Shown: one piece after another, positions 50,701 to 61,650 of the stretch
How the letters are laid out: each line of letters begins with the position of its first letter
Position numbering within the stretch: position 1 is the first letter of the stretch
NCBI GenBank assembly: GCA_009746045.1
Contig: RPFO01000027.1
Coordinates: 2,392,202-2,456,201, forward strand
Direction of reading: 5' to 3'
DNA from: Mesostigma viride
Lineage: Eukaryota; Streptophyta; Mesostigmatophyceae; Mesostigmatales; Mesostigmataceae
Length of the DNA stretch: 64,000 nucleotides
Program-made: the position numbers and the translations under genes
Notes under the pieces: model-generated
Told to the model about the DNA's origin: nothing
Databases searched by the model: none
Seen by the model: only the letters and a program-made list of their open reading frames with translations

Positions 50701-53700
50701 AGCGGCGAGCAGAGGTGTTTGGGCACAGTTGACCCGGCCAGGCCATGAGCAAGCCATCACTCTTTCACGGGAGCTTAACGCAGCCACTAGGCAAGATACA
50801 GCGTGGTGGTTGCGCGCAGCAGCATGGCATGGCTCTGCGCGCTCGTGCCTCTGCCTCACCTGCGGATGCGGCGGGGCGGCGGGGCGGGTTGGCGGCGGCC
50901 AGATGGTTGCTCCTGCATGTGGCTTTACGTAGATGAGCACCTAGGTGCATGGGCATGCTCACGAGTCCCCTGCCCTACCCATATCACCGATAGACCTGCC
51001 TGATATTCCCTGACCGTCGCCGGTATCTGCCCATCGCGGCTATCTCAATCGGTGGTGTTTGATCTTGACAGTTTGTTGTCCTGCGCTTCATTCAGACGGC
51101 TAATAACACCAACCACTTTGTGTTCATGAGGGGCTCCAACGGTGGTGGGTTGCTGCGTGGCAGTCCCTCTTGCTCACGTCCACAAATACCCCAACGGACG
51201 ATCACCCTGTCACTCATGATATTCTAGTGTCCAGTTCATTGTTTTAAACGCTTACCAGCGCCACCATCATACTGCCCACTGCCCCGCCACCTCGCCACCT
51301 GCCTGCCTCGCCACCTCGCCACCTCGGCACCTGTCTTCCTTGCTACCTCTTTGCCTCGCCCCCTTGCCACCTCGCCAGGCGTTACTCCACGACGAGGCGC
51401 CGCGCCGCGTGCTATCTGACGATGCGGTGGCGCTGTTGGCCGCCACGCGACCCCCCAGTGCCACCCTGGCTCTGTGGCTGGCCGCGCTGTGTGCGGCGGA
51501 CAGAGTTACCAGCAATGACACGACCAGTGGGCCGAACGCCAGCACGGCAAGCGTGGCGAATGGCAGCCATCTCAGCGTGGCCGGTGCCAGTGGTTGCTCA
51601 GGCGCGGAGCAGCTGCCAGCAGACACACAGGATGCGGTTGGACAGGGGAACGCTCTCGCGGGCTGTGCTAATGGCAGCGCCACCGATGCCCTCCCCGGCT
51701 CTCTCTACCCACATGCTGCCACGCGTGCACCCATCGAGGGGCTCCCTGTGGTGTTTGTTGCGGCGGACTACGGCGAGCTGGTGCTCCGGCTGCAGGAAGC
51801 AGGGCAGGGCGTCGGTGGCGTCGCAGGGGACAAGCGGCTGTCCCTGTGGGTAGTCGCCGACAGGGCGGTGCAGGCATCCGGCAGCACCTCACGGATAATC
51901 CTGTCGGCTGTACAGGCCGTGCGCGCCGTGGCCCGCGCGAGGAAGGACAAGTGGGGGGGGGCGGACGCTGGCACGTGGGCAAGCACGGGGACAGCAGCAA
52001 GAATAGGGCCAAGTGGGGCCCAGGCAGCAGGCCCAGGGTTGCCGCCGCGTGCAGGCGTGCCGTGTGGCGGGATCAGTGGCGAGGCGTCGCGTCGTCGCGC
52101 GGCCAAGAAGGCGCAGCAGCTGCCAGAAGAGCGCGAGCGACTTGTGCAAAAGTTCTCTTGCAAGAAGCCGGTCTATTCCAACTGCAGGTGAAGACGCCCG
52201 CTGTCAGGGCCGCGCGCCGCGATGGTGGTCATAACTTGTCTCACTTAATAAGCTGCCGGCATTTCGCTATTGGCGCCTCAGGTTATTTGGAGACACGCGT
52301 GCATGCTGGCGTTCGGTTCTTGGCTCCCCCTTGTTGGTGCCCTACAGTCCATTTACCAGCGCTCCCGTTGCACTGTTCCCCTTGGCACCGGAAACCTGTC
52401 TTGTGCTTTCTCATCCTGCATGTCGGTCTGTTGGGTGTGAGCTGTGGGCGTGGCGTGTGAGCAGTGGACGTGGCATGTACGCGGTTGGGTTCATAGGACC
52501 GATGCGGTGGCTAGCACTTAGCAAGTACAAAGGGGGAGTCGTGCTCGCCCCACGCCTGCGTAGCGGCATGCGAGTACTCTTCTGTTGACCTAGTATTGCT
52601 TGGGCTCGCCAGTATCATGGATGTGCGGTGTTGTAGGAAGCACAGCGGCTCGGGGCATGGTTCACGCGCACACCGTCACTCTTCAAGGGAGGTGATGTGG
52701 CAGCTGGGCCCATCGCACTAGCGCCTTGCAGCCAACCACGTTTCTATCACCCATTTTGTAGCGTGACGCTCTGCTTCGTGGTTTCCCCTCTCGCTGGGGA
52801 TGGTGAGCTCTGGATGCGCAGGGGTTGAACAAAGTGCCCTTGCAGGTTGAACTGACGGGTCTTTCCTGGCTGCCGATGCTGTTGGGAACGCTTAGGAGCG
52901 CCTCCCGTTGGCCACGGGCCGTATAGTGATCTATGGGCCGTATATGTCTTAGGAGAAGAACCATGCGGTTGCCGGAGCCATGGATGAGTGCCTGCAGGGA
53001 TGAGGGCGGTGCATTCCCAACCATCCCTTCATGGCGCGCTGAAATGGTCGGGCTGGGCTTGCCTTCCCATTCGGGTGTGTTTCCGTGCTTGCCCGCTTGG
53101 CGGATCCCTGTCAGGATCCTGGCCCCCGACGGCAGCGTACTGTGCCACTGCGACAAGAAGAAAGTGGACTGGTGAGCGAGGGTAGCACTAGAATAGTGAG
53201 GGAGGGTAGAAGTGGAGGGGAGACGGTGGGTGCAAGTGGGCCGTCGAGGGAGGGCGTAATGGGTGTGGGTGTGGTGTTGCAGTGACCAGCCTTAGTCGGC
53301 ATGGCGCACGGTAACCAATGTTCATGCATCCTGTCTACTTGTCCTGTCATCATGCATGACTTCTGTCTGAATGTGGTTGCCGTGCGAAGCCATTTCTTCC
53401 CGACTGCCCTGCATGCTGAGGCTGTCGCATGCCGGCATTGCCCTTGACTTGCTTGTTTAGCGGCTTAATAAGTGCCTGTTCAGCATTTGTTTAGTGTTTG
53501 TATAGTGTTTGCTTAGAGGCTAGTTTGTTGCTTGTTTACTCGCAGTGTGGAGTGGCTTGTTGTGTAGTGGTTGGTTTGATGCTTGTTTAGTGCTTGTACT
53601 GCTTGTTCACAAAAAAAGTCATGTTTCAATGTTGTTTAGTGCTTGTTTAGCAGCGTCTCCAGCGCTGGTTCAGTGCATGCTTGGTGACTGTTGTGGCTGA

Positions 53701-56700
53701 TCAAGTGCAGCAGCCGGTGTGCCAAGTGCTGGTAATTTGCCGGCCTTGCAACGGGTGCTGTTTGCAACAAGGGTTTGCCCGGCACAGACAAGAATAATGA
53801 TGACATAGATTGGAGGGGGGTCTGGGAGACCATGCAGTAGGGTTGGGAGCATTTATTGTGTTGTGGGAACATGCAAGCAGGCAATCATATGTACTACTAT
53901 GACAGCATGTGGACTAGAGTGCCAGGAGAAGGGTGATAGATGGGCACGTGCAGTTGGTGGGTAGGACGACCCACCCGGTGGCATCAGCGTCAGATGTTGA
54001 CATGTGTTGCGGCGCGCGCTGCTGCATGCGTGCGCTGATGTTCTCTGCGTGTGCGTTGCATGGCTGTACCTCCCTGGTCGGCCCATGGGGCTGGCAATCA
54101 CCCGAGGCATGCCTTTGGCTATGATTGCTTGATGCTGAGGGCTTGTTCGTTGGTAGTGGTGGTGGGGAGGGGGGGGTAGAGCACAGGCAGGCAATAGTCT
54201 ACAATCCCCTTCTTTTCCAACTGCACTAACCGTGCGACCAGCCAGCGCCGGTTGAGCTCACTGGCAGCCCTTACCGCTGCATGCTCACTGGCTGGTGGCA
54301 CCGCTACATGCTCAGTAACTGGTGGCACCGCTACATGCTTACTAGCTGGCGGCACATACTGGTAGCGGTTGCTTACATCACCTCGGTGCTGACCTGGCCG
54401 CACGTTTCTGCATGCGTTGGTCACGGTATTATCACAGGTACTTGTCCAGGGATTTGGCTCAGCTCGTCAGCAGCGACCCACCCACCATCCAGGTACCCGC
54501 CAGGGTGACAATGATGGCATAATTGCCATCAAACATTGCGGGATGTTTTTTTACTTCATGAGTGGGACACCAACCACTTCATTTTGTAGCAGCACTGGAG
54601 GCTTGATGCCTGACTTTGGCGCCGTCAAGACGCTGATAAAAGAAATGTGCTCAAATCCCAAAGATGGGGGTAGCTTTGGGGTCATTTCAAGAATGCTAAT
54701 TTGGAGCTCATGCTGCAAGTTCTACTAGTATCGGTTGTGGGCTGCAATATCTTCTTGAGCTAACCAGCAAGCAGGTATCGTGGCTGCGCTGTATGCTGGT
54801 CTACTGTTCAAGAAGACAAGGAATCATTTTGCTGGAACATGTTTTGTACCGGTGAACGTTCTGCATGCAATGATGCGCGCCCCCAGTGGCACGTGCGTGC
54901 CTTGGTTGCTGAGAGCAGGGAGACTGCACGCCCCTATATCGAGGGTTTACGCTAGCATAGGCTCTCGAATCATACTCCCATTTCCATGAAGCGGGACCCA
55001 CCGGCTGACACGTGGCACCACCCGTCGACACCTGGCACCCATCGGGCACGCTGGCTCGAGTCTTTCACCATATGTCACTTGATGTCCAGCGCAAAAAATT
55101 CATGCCCCTTTATAGGAGCCGCTGAATGGGCCGCCTCGTAGGGCTGCATGTAGACAACTCTGCTCTGCGTGTGCAACCCCTCTGGACAGGGGCTGGGTGT
55201 CCTGGATCTAGAACTATTTGGCAGGTGCAGCAAATGCCCCTCTTCGCCCGGTGAAGTGCTTACTTGACCCAGGTAAGTAGCCCCCCCCAAGTAGGCAGAC
55301 GTCCCTCACACGGCCGTCACGGCGCCTGCAGCCTGTGCTGGTGCCGCGCCAGCACTACTCCTGGTGGCTGCCCCGCTCCCCGGTGTGGGTGCTTTTCTAA
55401 TCATGTTATGTGGGCAGTGGGGACCGTACGTGATCGCACCGGCACAGACACTGTGCGGACATCCGCCGGTTGAACCTGTGTGCGTGCTTCCACACCCAAG
55501 CGGGCGGCGGCTTGTGGGTGTAGGGCTATGCTTCCTGCGTCCGCCATGTTGTAGCGTGTTTGGGCTTGCGAGGCAAATCCATGGCATAGGGGCACACGCT
55601 TGTGGTTGTCGGCGCTGATTATGAACCACACATTAGCCGTGCCTATATCCTGTATGCCATGACTTATGATGGGAGCTCATCCACGCACCACGCGCCATGC
55701 CAGCCGATGCTTGTGGCGGCTCCCACGATTAATTGCGCTCATGTGTCATCGACACTCATGTTGCTCATGCATCATCGACACCCATCATGTTGCTCATGCG
55801 TCATCAACACTCGTGCTTGTGCTCCCGCTGTCTGCGATCATCCGCAGCTCACGTTCGAGCCCAAGGCCATGCCCGCCGATGCCAAGGAGGACTTCTACAC
55901 GCAGAGCAAGGTCAACCAGTGCGTGGGCTGCGGCGAGCAGGGCCACTATTTACGCTACCGTGTCATACCCTGCTGCTACCGCCAGGTGGGCGCCTTGCCC
56001 TACTTTTGCCAGCAAATTACAGCTACATGTGTGGGTGTCTCTGTGTGTGTGCTGTACGTGTCTGTGCTTGCGTGCACTGTTGGGTGCCTGGTTGCCATCC
56101 ATGCAAACGACGCCACGTGGCTGCCATATAACGACACCCCCTGCCTTGTGGCTGTGTGCGAGCAGTGTATGCGTTGCGTAAGCACTGCACGCCTTGTGGC
56201 GCAGCGCGTTGCTGCCCATTGTTGTGTGATGACGAGTTGAAGCAGGGCACACGAATTAATCAGTTCTAGCAGGGCACATCATCTGGGTGGTATCCTGGGG
56301 CTCTTTTAAGGCATCCCTGTTTCGTACCAGCCCATGGGACTTCATCTGCCATCAAGTCATGTGCGCGCACAGCAATGGCCCCCCCCTCACCATGTCTTGG
56401 GACGCGAAGACTGTCTCGGCGTCCCTCACATGTGTGCATGCGCCCTCACATGCGTGCATGCACCCTCACATGCGTGCAGGCGCCCTCACATGCGTGCATG
56501 CGTCATGGTCGTGAATCCAGTGGCTTCATGTTGAGGGGAAGTGGTGTTCGGCTACCTACCTGCGTAGGGGAGTGGCCTGATCTTTATTTCATTCTGCATT
56601 ATCGAAAAGTGTGGGCTGCTATCTGATGTCGCCAATGCTGTTGCCTGTCTGTTGTTGCTTCTTGTGGTTGCTCGTTGTTGTTGCTATGTTGGGGTGGTGA

Positions 56701-59700
56701 CCCTCGCCTCATGCGACGTTTGCCTCATGCCACGTTGCGGCGCACAGCATTTCCCAGTCAAGTTCAAGAGCCACCGCTCGCACGACATCGTGCTCCTCTG
56801 CATCGACTGCCACGAGGTCGCCATGAAGGTGAGGTAGTAGGATGGCATGAAGTTGAGGGCGAAAGGGGGCATGGTGAATGGGGCCATGAAGGTGAGGGCA
56901 GAAAGGGGGCCACGAAGGTGAGGGCGCACGTACGTGCGTGGGGTGGTCACGTGCTGAAGGTACGGACAGGAGTGGAGGACGGGAGGGGAGGGCTGTGCTG
57001 GATGGGTTGCGGTCATGAAGGTGCGGACGAAAGGGAAAAGGGGGAATTCTGAGTGGGGCCATGCAGGTGAGGACCGGAAGAAGCGTACGCGGTGGCCACA
57101 AAAGCGGTACACAACGGGGCGCTCAGCGTAAGGACACCAATGCGCACGTGGGGCCATGCAGGCAATGACAGCACACATGTGCGATGGGTGTGAGGTCACA
57201 AGGAGTTTATCATGCAAGCGCACGCATGGGTGGGTGGCCATCGAGCGTTGCCTTGTAGACACATCAGATAGACTAGCTGGCACCGAGCCCACGCAGCCGG
57301 GGCGCTCTCTCCTCCAACGTATCGAAGCAAGCGGCGGTGTTTAGCACTCCTTGCGCTCCTGATGGCCATCACGGAGGCCCTGAGCGTTGTGATGCACGTG
57401 TGGCGGCCATCGCGTGCGCTGCCATCAGCCACCCGCCCACGGGTAACCCCGTCTGTCAACCTGTTGTCGCATTCTCAGGCAAGTATGCGCGGGGCCGTCA
57501 CAGAGCACACGTCCTCCACGCATTACAGGGACTGGTGAATATGCCATCCCCTATTTCTGTGGATGACCCAGGAAGGGGGCTGTCCTTTGCTTGACAGCAG
57601 CAGGTATCCTTTTCAGCCTTTTGTTTGCAGGGTTGTTTCAGCCTGTGTTGTATATCTGTATGCGCTCGTGTCGGGTGGCGGTTCATCTGTCCCTCTGGGA
57701 GTCTGGATGCCTTTGCCACATCTGTGCCCCCTAGGGGCGCGAGTTCATGGGATATTGTTGTGGGATGCCAGAATGAGCGGCCGCCCTTCAATGCATCCCT
57801 CACAAGCGCGAAGGGGTGTGCATTGGGGAAGGGGGGGGTCGGGAGTAGGGGGGGCCACTCTAAGTTCCACGAGGGTGACCCCATTTGCCTTTGGGGTCAG
57901 CTTGTTTGGGCGTAGCTTGGCAACAGCGCATAAGCCCTAGGGCGAAATGGTGGGCGCCTGGTATCTTCCACCTTACCCCACACAAAAGCACGATGGATAT
58001 ACGTCGAACGATTGTACCTGTGCCTGTGCCTACGCAATGTGCCCTGGGCAAAACCACAGGAACCAGTTGTAGGCCCCCCACCTGAGGGCCGTGATAAATA
58101 ATGGCAGTTCTGTGGTGGGGTGTGAAGAGAGGAGAGGGGGCATGGTGTTGGTGAAGGCGTGCCGATGGTATCAAGGCATGGCACAAGGGCGAGCGGTCTC
58201 ACGTCCCGGTAAAACTATGACTGCTTTTGATCGCTGTTGCATGCGGCATCTGGGGCGGGCATCTTCAAGTGTCTGTTGCCATACCTGGCCAAGGGGGTGT
58301 GGCACACCATCACCCATAAGCACGCGACTTTCAAGTGCGTGAGATGATGTCGTCGTGACGTGTGGCAGGCTAGCATCGGCGCAGGAGTATAGGCATAGGC
58401 ATAGGGACAGTAGTTTGACGTATATGTATATTGCTATTGTGTATGGTAATATTACACACTAATGTGTATGGTCATGTGGAAGATGCCTGTGGCCCCGCCA
58501 TGGGTGCCATATCCAACCACACCGCTCATCCCATACCACGTGCGCTTGAACCACTCTCAAAACACGAGTGATGAACAAACTTAGGCCCTTTCCTCCCATG
58601 TGCCACTAGGCATCCAGTGTTCACAGTGTTCCTTTTACAAGTAAGTGAATAACTATATTCCAGTTGCTAGTCAAGACTATCAGCTAATGACACAAACTTG
58701 GGGGTGCCTGCATAAACCCTAGGCTGGCCGTCCCCTGTCCCCCCAAAAGCGTGGGTGGGTGTGGAGTCATGAACCACAGGTAGGCCCACCGCCATCTACC
58801 TCCCCCATTGTACAAACATCCCCAACATGGGGGGGGGGGGGAACCTGTGCCAGAAATATGTTTGTTACAAAATTGTTTCTAAAGCTAGTGGCACGCACCC
58901 TGACCCTTATGCAGCATGTAGAGTACAAGATAAGCAGCGTTAGCTCACAAAGCGCATGTGCGGGAACAAAATATAGTAAGGTAGCTTGATCGGACCGTTG
59001 TATCCACCTCGTATTCTTGCCTGGGATCGTAGTGGTAGTAGGTAGCGGACCGTGGTATCGTGCTACTGCTTGTATAGCGCAGGATTGCTATTAAGTTGTT
59101 CACCATCCACCTGGCCTGCCGTGGTTAACTGCGTGTTTTGTTCATAGGTTGTCCGCTGACTTGCCGGCTCATTCCCCGCACCCCACCGGCACCTGCAGGG
59201 TGCCGAGAGGCTCAAGCGGGCGATTGCGGAGGAGTTCGGCGTGCCGCTGCAGGTTGAAGAGGAGCGCTGCACGCTGGTGGGGGCGGAGGATGGTAGCAGC
59301 TGCGTGGCTGTGGGGGCGGGTGGCGTTGCGGGGGCTGGGGCCGACGGTGGCAGCATCAGGCCCGCGTCATCCTCATCAGTTAGTGTGGAGTCCTCCAAAG
59401 ATATTGCTTGCGGTGGCGCGTGGGCTGAGGAGCTATGTGGGCGGGCATCGGCTGGCATGGCCCCAGGCCCCAGGCAGGGTGCTGGGAAGAGTGTACCGTT
59501 GCGTGAGGCGTACAAGGCCGCGCGCGCGTTGCGGCGGGAGGGCGGGCGGATGCCAGCCGCCAGGGTGCAGCAGCTCACAGAGGTGGGTGTATGCGTATGT
59601 GTATGTGTGCATGCCATCGTGCCCACGAGGTGGTAATGAGGGGGGGAAGGAGGCCGTGCAGTTGTGCATGGATAGACAGAGGCAGAGGCAGAGGGTGAGA

Positions 59701-61565
59701 CCGTTATGCCGGTGTGCGCGTGTGTGAGCGTGATATTGGCGGGAATAAGGTCATAGTATGCAAACTAGGGTGGTGATGAGAGGGTATGTAAATTAGGGTG
59801 GTTATGAGAGGGGGAGTCGCGGGCGCACATCTGCAGTGGATGTGCGCGTGAAGGTGAGCTGGCAATAGGAGTGTGGTGCAGTTGATGTGGGTGCGCAGGG
59901 ATACAAGGATGCTGGGATGCAGGGATGCATTGGGAGTATGCATCCGCACTGTGGGAGGATGGTAGCCACTCGACAAACAAAAAATGGACAAGGAGCGAGG
60001 CAAAGTGCACAAGCAGACGCATCCCAGGGCCATGGGCATGGGCGTTGACCTTGTTGCTTGATCAGAGAGCAGGGCGTGAACCCCAGGGACAGAAATGCAT
60101 AGGGTGGCTTTGGCGGGCCAATGGGAGGGAGGAGGAGGGGGGGGTTGATGGGTGAATCCCGAATCTGGATTGTTCGTTTTTTCTCAGAGAGGGAACGAGG
60201 ACGGTGTGTCTGCGAGGAACGCGGGGCAGGTCGCAGGCCCAGCAATCTCTCACGCGTACTTATCGGAGCGTGGGCCGTCTCATTACTGGCAAGTGCCACC
60301 GCTGGCTTGATTGCTTTCTCGTTTGTTTTCTTGTTGTCGTTGTTGTGTCCTCCCTGGCTCGGGTCATGATCGCAGGGAAGGGACTTGTGTTTACGTTTCT
60401 TCCAACACGTTATAGCAAGCACTAGGGGTGCCGTAGTTGGAAGCTGCGCTGCTTGCTACCTGCATGCATTACATACTGTGAAACTGACGTTTCCTCCTAG
60501 GTCTCATCTTTTCCTTGCATTAGTTGTTGTGCCGGTGCCCGCTGCATAGGCCGACGTCCCGTATTTTCAGCGCCCCTACAGCATGCTAGCCTCAATGGTT
60601 GTTGACCATATAGGTTATGTGCCCTGGGTGTCCTGGATGGCATAGTGGCTGCCCCGGTGGTGGGTGCGTCAACCGCCGACCCTCTGGCCCATGTGCAGCG
60701 CAGAGACGCCCACGCTTTGAGCCTAAGCTCCCGATCTTTCTTACCCCTTTCCTTTCTTTGTTCCATCGCCTCGCCCCTGAGATCACCCAACTTGCCCTTG
60801 CCTGCTTCCGACATGTTTGTGCCCTCTGGCTCCCCCCCCCCCCACTCTCTCGCGCATATGCACACTGTCGAATACGAAAAATGCTTTTCGCGTGGGGTCG
60901 GGTGGCACCAGCTCTTGCGCGGCTACTTTGGGCGACGTGACGTGGGCGACGACGACGTGCAGGCGCTGTGCTCTCTGGTTGCCAACAGCCGCCGCCAGCG
61001 CAGCAAGCAGCGACGCGGGACCGCGCAAGCGCTGGGGCAGGGGGCGGAGCAGGGAGGGGTGGCGGCTGTGGAAGAGGAGGAGGAGGACGAGGAGGATCCT
61101 GCATTTAGACAGTTGCCAGCTGTCAGGGGGCATGCACATGCCAGCAATGCCAACTTAGAAGCACCGTGCTTGCAACAGGTGGCGACCGGTGGTGGGAGCA
61201 CAGGCGATGATGTGGGCGCAAGAGTGAGCAGATTGGGCGCAAGTCCGGATCTCAGTGAAGCCTCTTCTCCTGGGCATGCTTCCTCCCCGATGACAGCGAA
61301 CAGGCAGCCATCAGTGCCAGGTGGCAACGAGGGAGGAGACCCGGGGGACCACCGCGGCCCATACGATCGCCCCCGCACTCTCCGCTTGCATCCATCCCAG
61401 TCAGGCCACCGCCTGCACGGCCAGCGTGTGGTGGAGGCCATGCTAGCTGACAAGCAGCACGCCGAGGCGAGGCTGACCGCATTTGTGGAGCGGTGGCGCG
61501 CGCACTTTGTTGCAACGCTGCGACCGCGGGCACTGCCGGCAAAGTGGGACGTGTCGCACAGGTAG
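44789..61565 (+). CDS. EXD2: EXD2-like DEDDy 3'-5' exonuclease, at least 12 exons
   Basis: Exons: 44789-45076, 45837-46022, 47029-47115, 48700-49509, 50436-50495, 51379-52187, 53115-53171, 54438-54492, 55848-55985, 56748-56828, 59199-59582, 60912-61565. All introns are GT-AG with matching phases; total 1202 residues. Exonuclease core: AIAVDVEH (D81, E83), VFHGAANDVVWLQRDFGI (D138), VADWRQRPLP and YARTDSHYLLY (Y203, D207). Then come the EXD2-specific parts: KKPVYSNCRILAPDGSVLCH, WYLSRDLAQLV, LTFEPK, a zinc/HNH-like block (CVGCGEQGHYLRYRVIP; HFPVKFKSHRSHDIVLLC then IDCH), ERLKRAIAEEFGVPL, and a C-terminal VERWRAHFVATLRPRALPAK. EXD2 proteins are nucleases linked to DNA end resection and organelle RNA. 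This protein is much longer than animal EXD2 because exons 4, 6, 11 and 12 carry low-complexity insertions. The start could lie further upstream. TAG at 61563 follows a possible donor. Confidence 0.85.
45044..45125 (+). repeat. 41-bp duplication of exon 1 end plus 5' splice site
   Basis: The end of exon 1 with its donor (ccaagtgtgcttgctgcag|gtaaac) occurs twice, 41 bases apart. The first donor is at 45077 and the second at 45118. Only the first joins exon 2 in phase 0 (CLLQ|ISTR). The second would shift the frame. Confidence 0.93.
45283..45552. repeat. (GCCC)n microsatellite in intron 1
   Basis: About 270 bases of CCCG tetranucleotides with several single-base slips. The proline/alanine/arginine-rich frames across it are artefacts of the repeat. 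Confidence 0.95.
45653..45833. repeat. Degenerate GTGCGTGT/GCATGCATGT repeat ahead of exon 2
   Basis: TG/GC-rich units such as gcatgcatgtgcgtgtgcgt recur just before the exon 2 acceptor (45835-45836). Confidence 0.85.
46011..46105 (+). repeat. Echoes of exon 2 end plus 5' splice site
   Basis: The exon 2 end gacaccgcgcag|gt (donor 46023) is followed in the intron by gacaccgcgcag|gt (donor 46051), gccaccgcacag|gt (46082) and accaccgcacag|gt (46104). Each copy is a near-copy of the exon end with a GT. Confidence 0.88.
47090..47735 (+). repeat. 67-bp repeat, 10 copies of exon 3 end plus 5' splice site
   Basis: The end of exon 3 (gccaccaataagaagatgca then g|gtgcgag) is the first of ten units spaced exactly 67 bases. 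GT sites lie at 47116, 47183, 47250, 47317, 47384, 47451, 47518, 47585, 47652 and 47719. Later units read gccacccacaagaagatgca, then g|gt. Each full unit also holds a second CAG|GT (ttgggcag|gtatcg). Units are nearly identical, differing mainly at gcctat/tttat and atgcgag/atgggag. Confidence 0.95.
53440..53650. repeat. Degenerate TTGTTTAGTGC repeat in intron 7
   Basis: Many diverged copies of gcttgtttagtg/gtttgtttagtg in a T/G-rich stretch. Intronic. Confidence 0.7.
54268..54362. repeat. Short tandem repeat in intron 7
   Basis: Three diverged units of the type ctggtggcaccgctacatgc, period about 27 bases. Confidence 0.8.
55738..55822. repeat. Short tandem repeat before exon 9
   Basis: Three diverged units around gctcatgcgtcatcgacact, lying just upstream of the exon 9 acceptor. 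Confidence 0.8.
56425..56508. repeat. 20-bp tandem repeat in intron 9
   Basis: Four units of ccctcacatgcgtgcatgcg with few changes. Confidence 0.9.
56818..57170 (+). repeat. Echoes of exon 10 end plus 5' splice site
   Basis: Exon 10 ends gccatgaag|gtgagg (donor 56829). Diverged copies follow through the intron: gcatgaag|ttgagg, gccatgaag|gtgagg, gccacgaag|gtgagg, gctgaag|gtacgg, gtcatgaag|gtgcgg, gccatgcag|gtgagg and gccatgcag|gcaatg, mostly separated by gggg/gaaagggg runs. The spacing is irregular, unlike the regular 67-bp array after exon 3. Confidence 0.8.
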
Positions 61566-61650
61566 GTGAAAGCGCACAGGTGGGTGGCGGGTGCAAGCGG
61601 GTGGGTGGCGGTGCACAAGTGCCAGGTGGCGGCATCACAGTGGTGGGCAC
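61552..61650 (+). repeat. Possible echoes of exon 12 end
   Basis: tcgcacag|gtaggtg is followed by gcgcacag|gtgggtgg and further gggtgggtggcggtgcacaa-type copies. The pattern matches the echoes after exons 1, 2, 3 and 10, and hints that 61561|61562 is a true 5' splice site rather than the TAG at 61563 being the end of the protein. Confidence 0.45.

Noticed and set aside
54119..54424. Minus-strand frame with a tandem repeat
   Set aside because: Lies in intron 7 of the plus-strand gene. The repetition is the short tandem repeat at 54268-54362.
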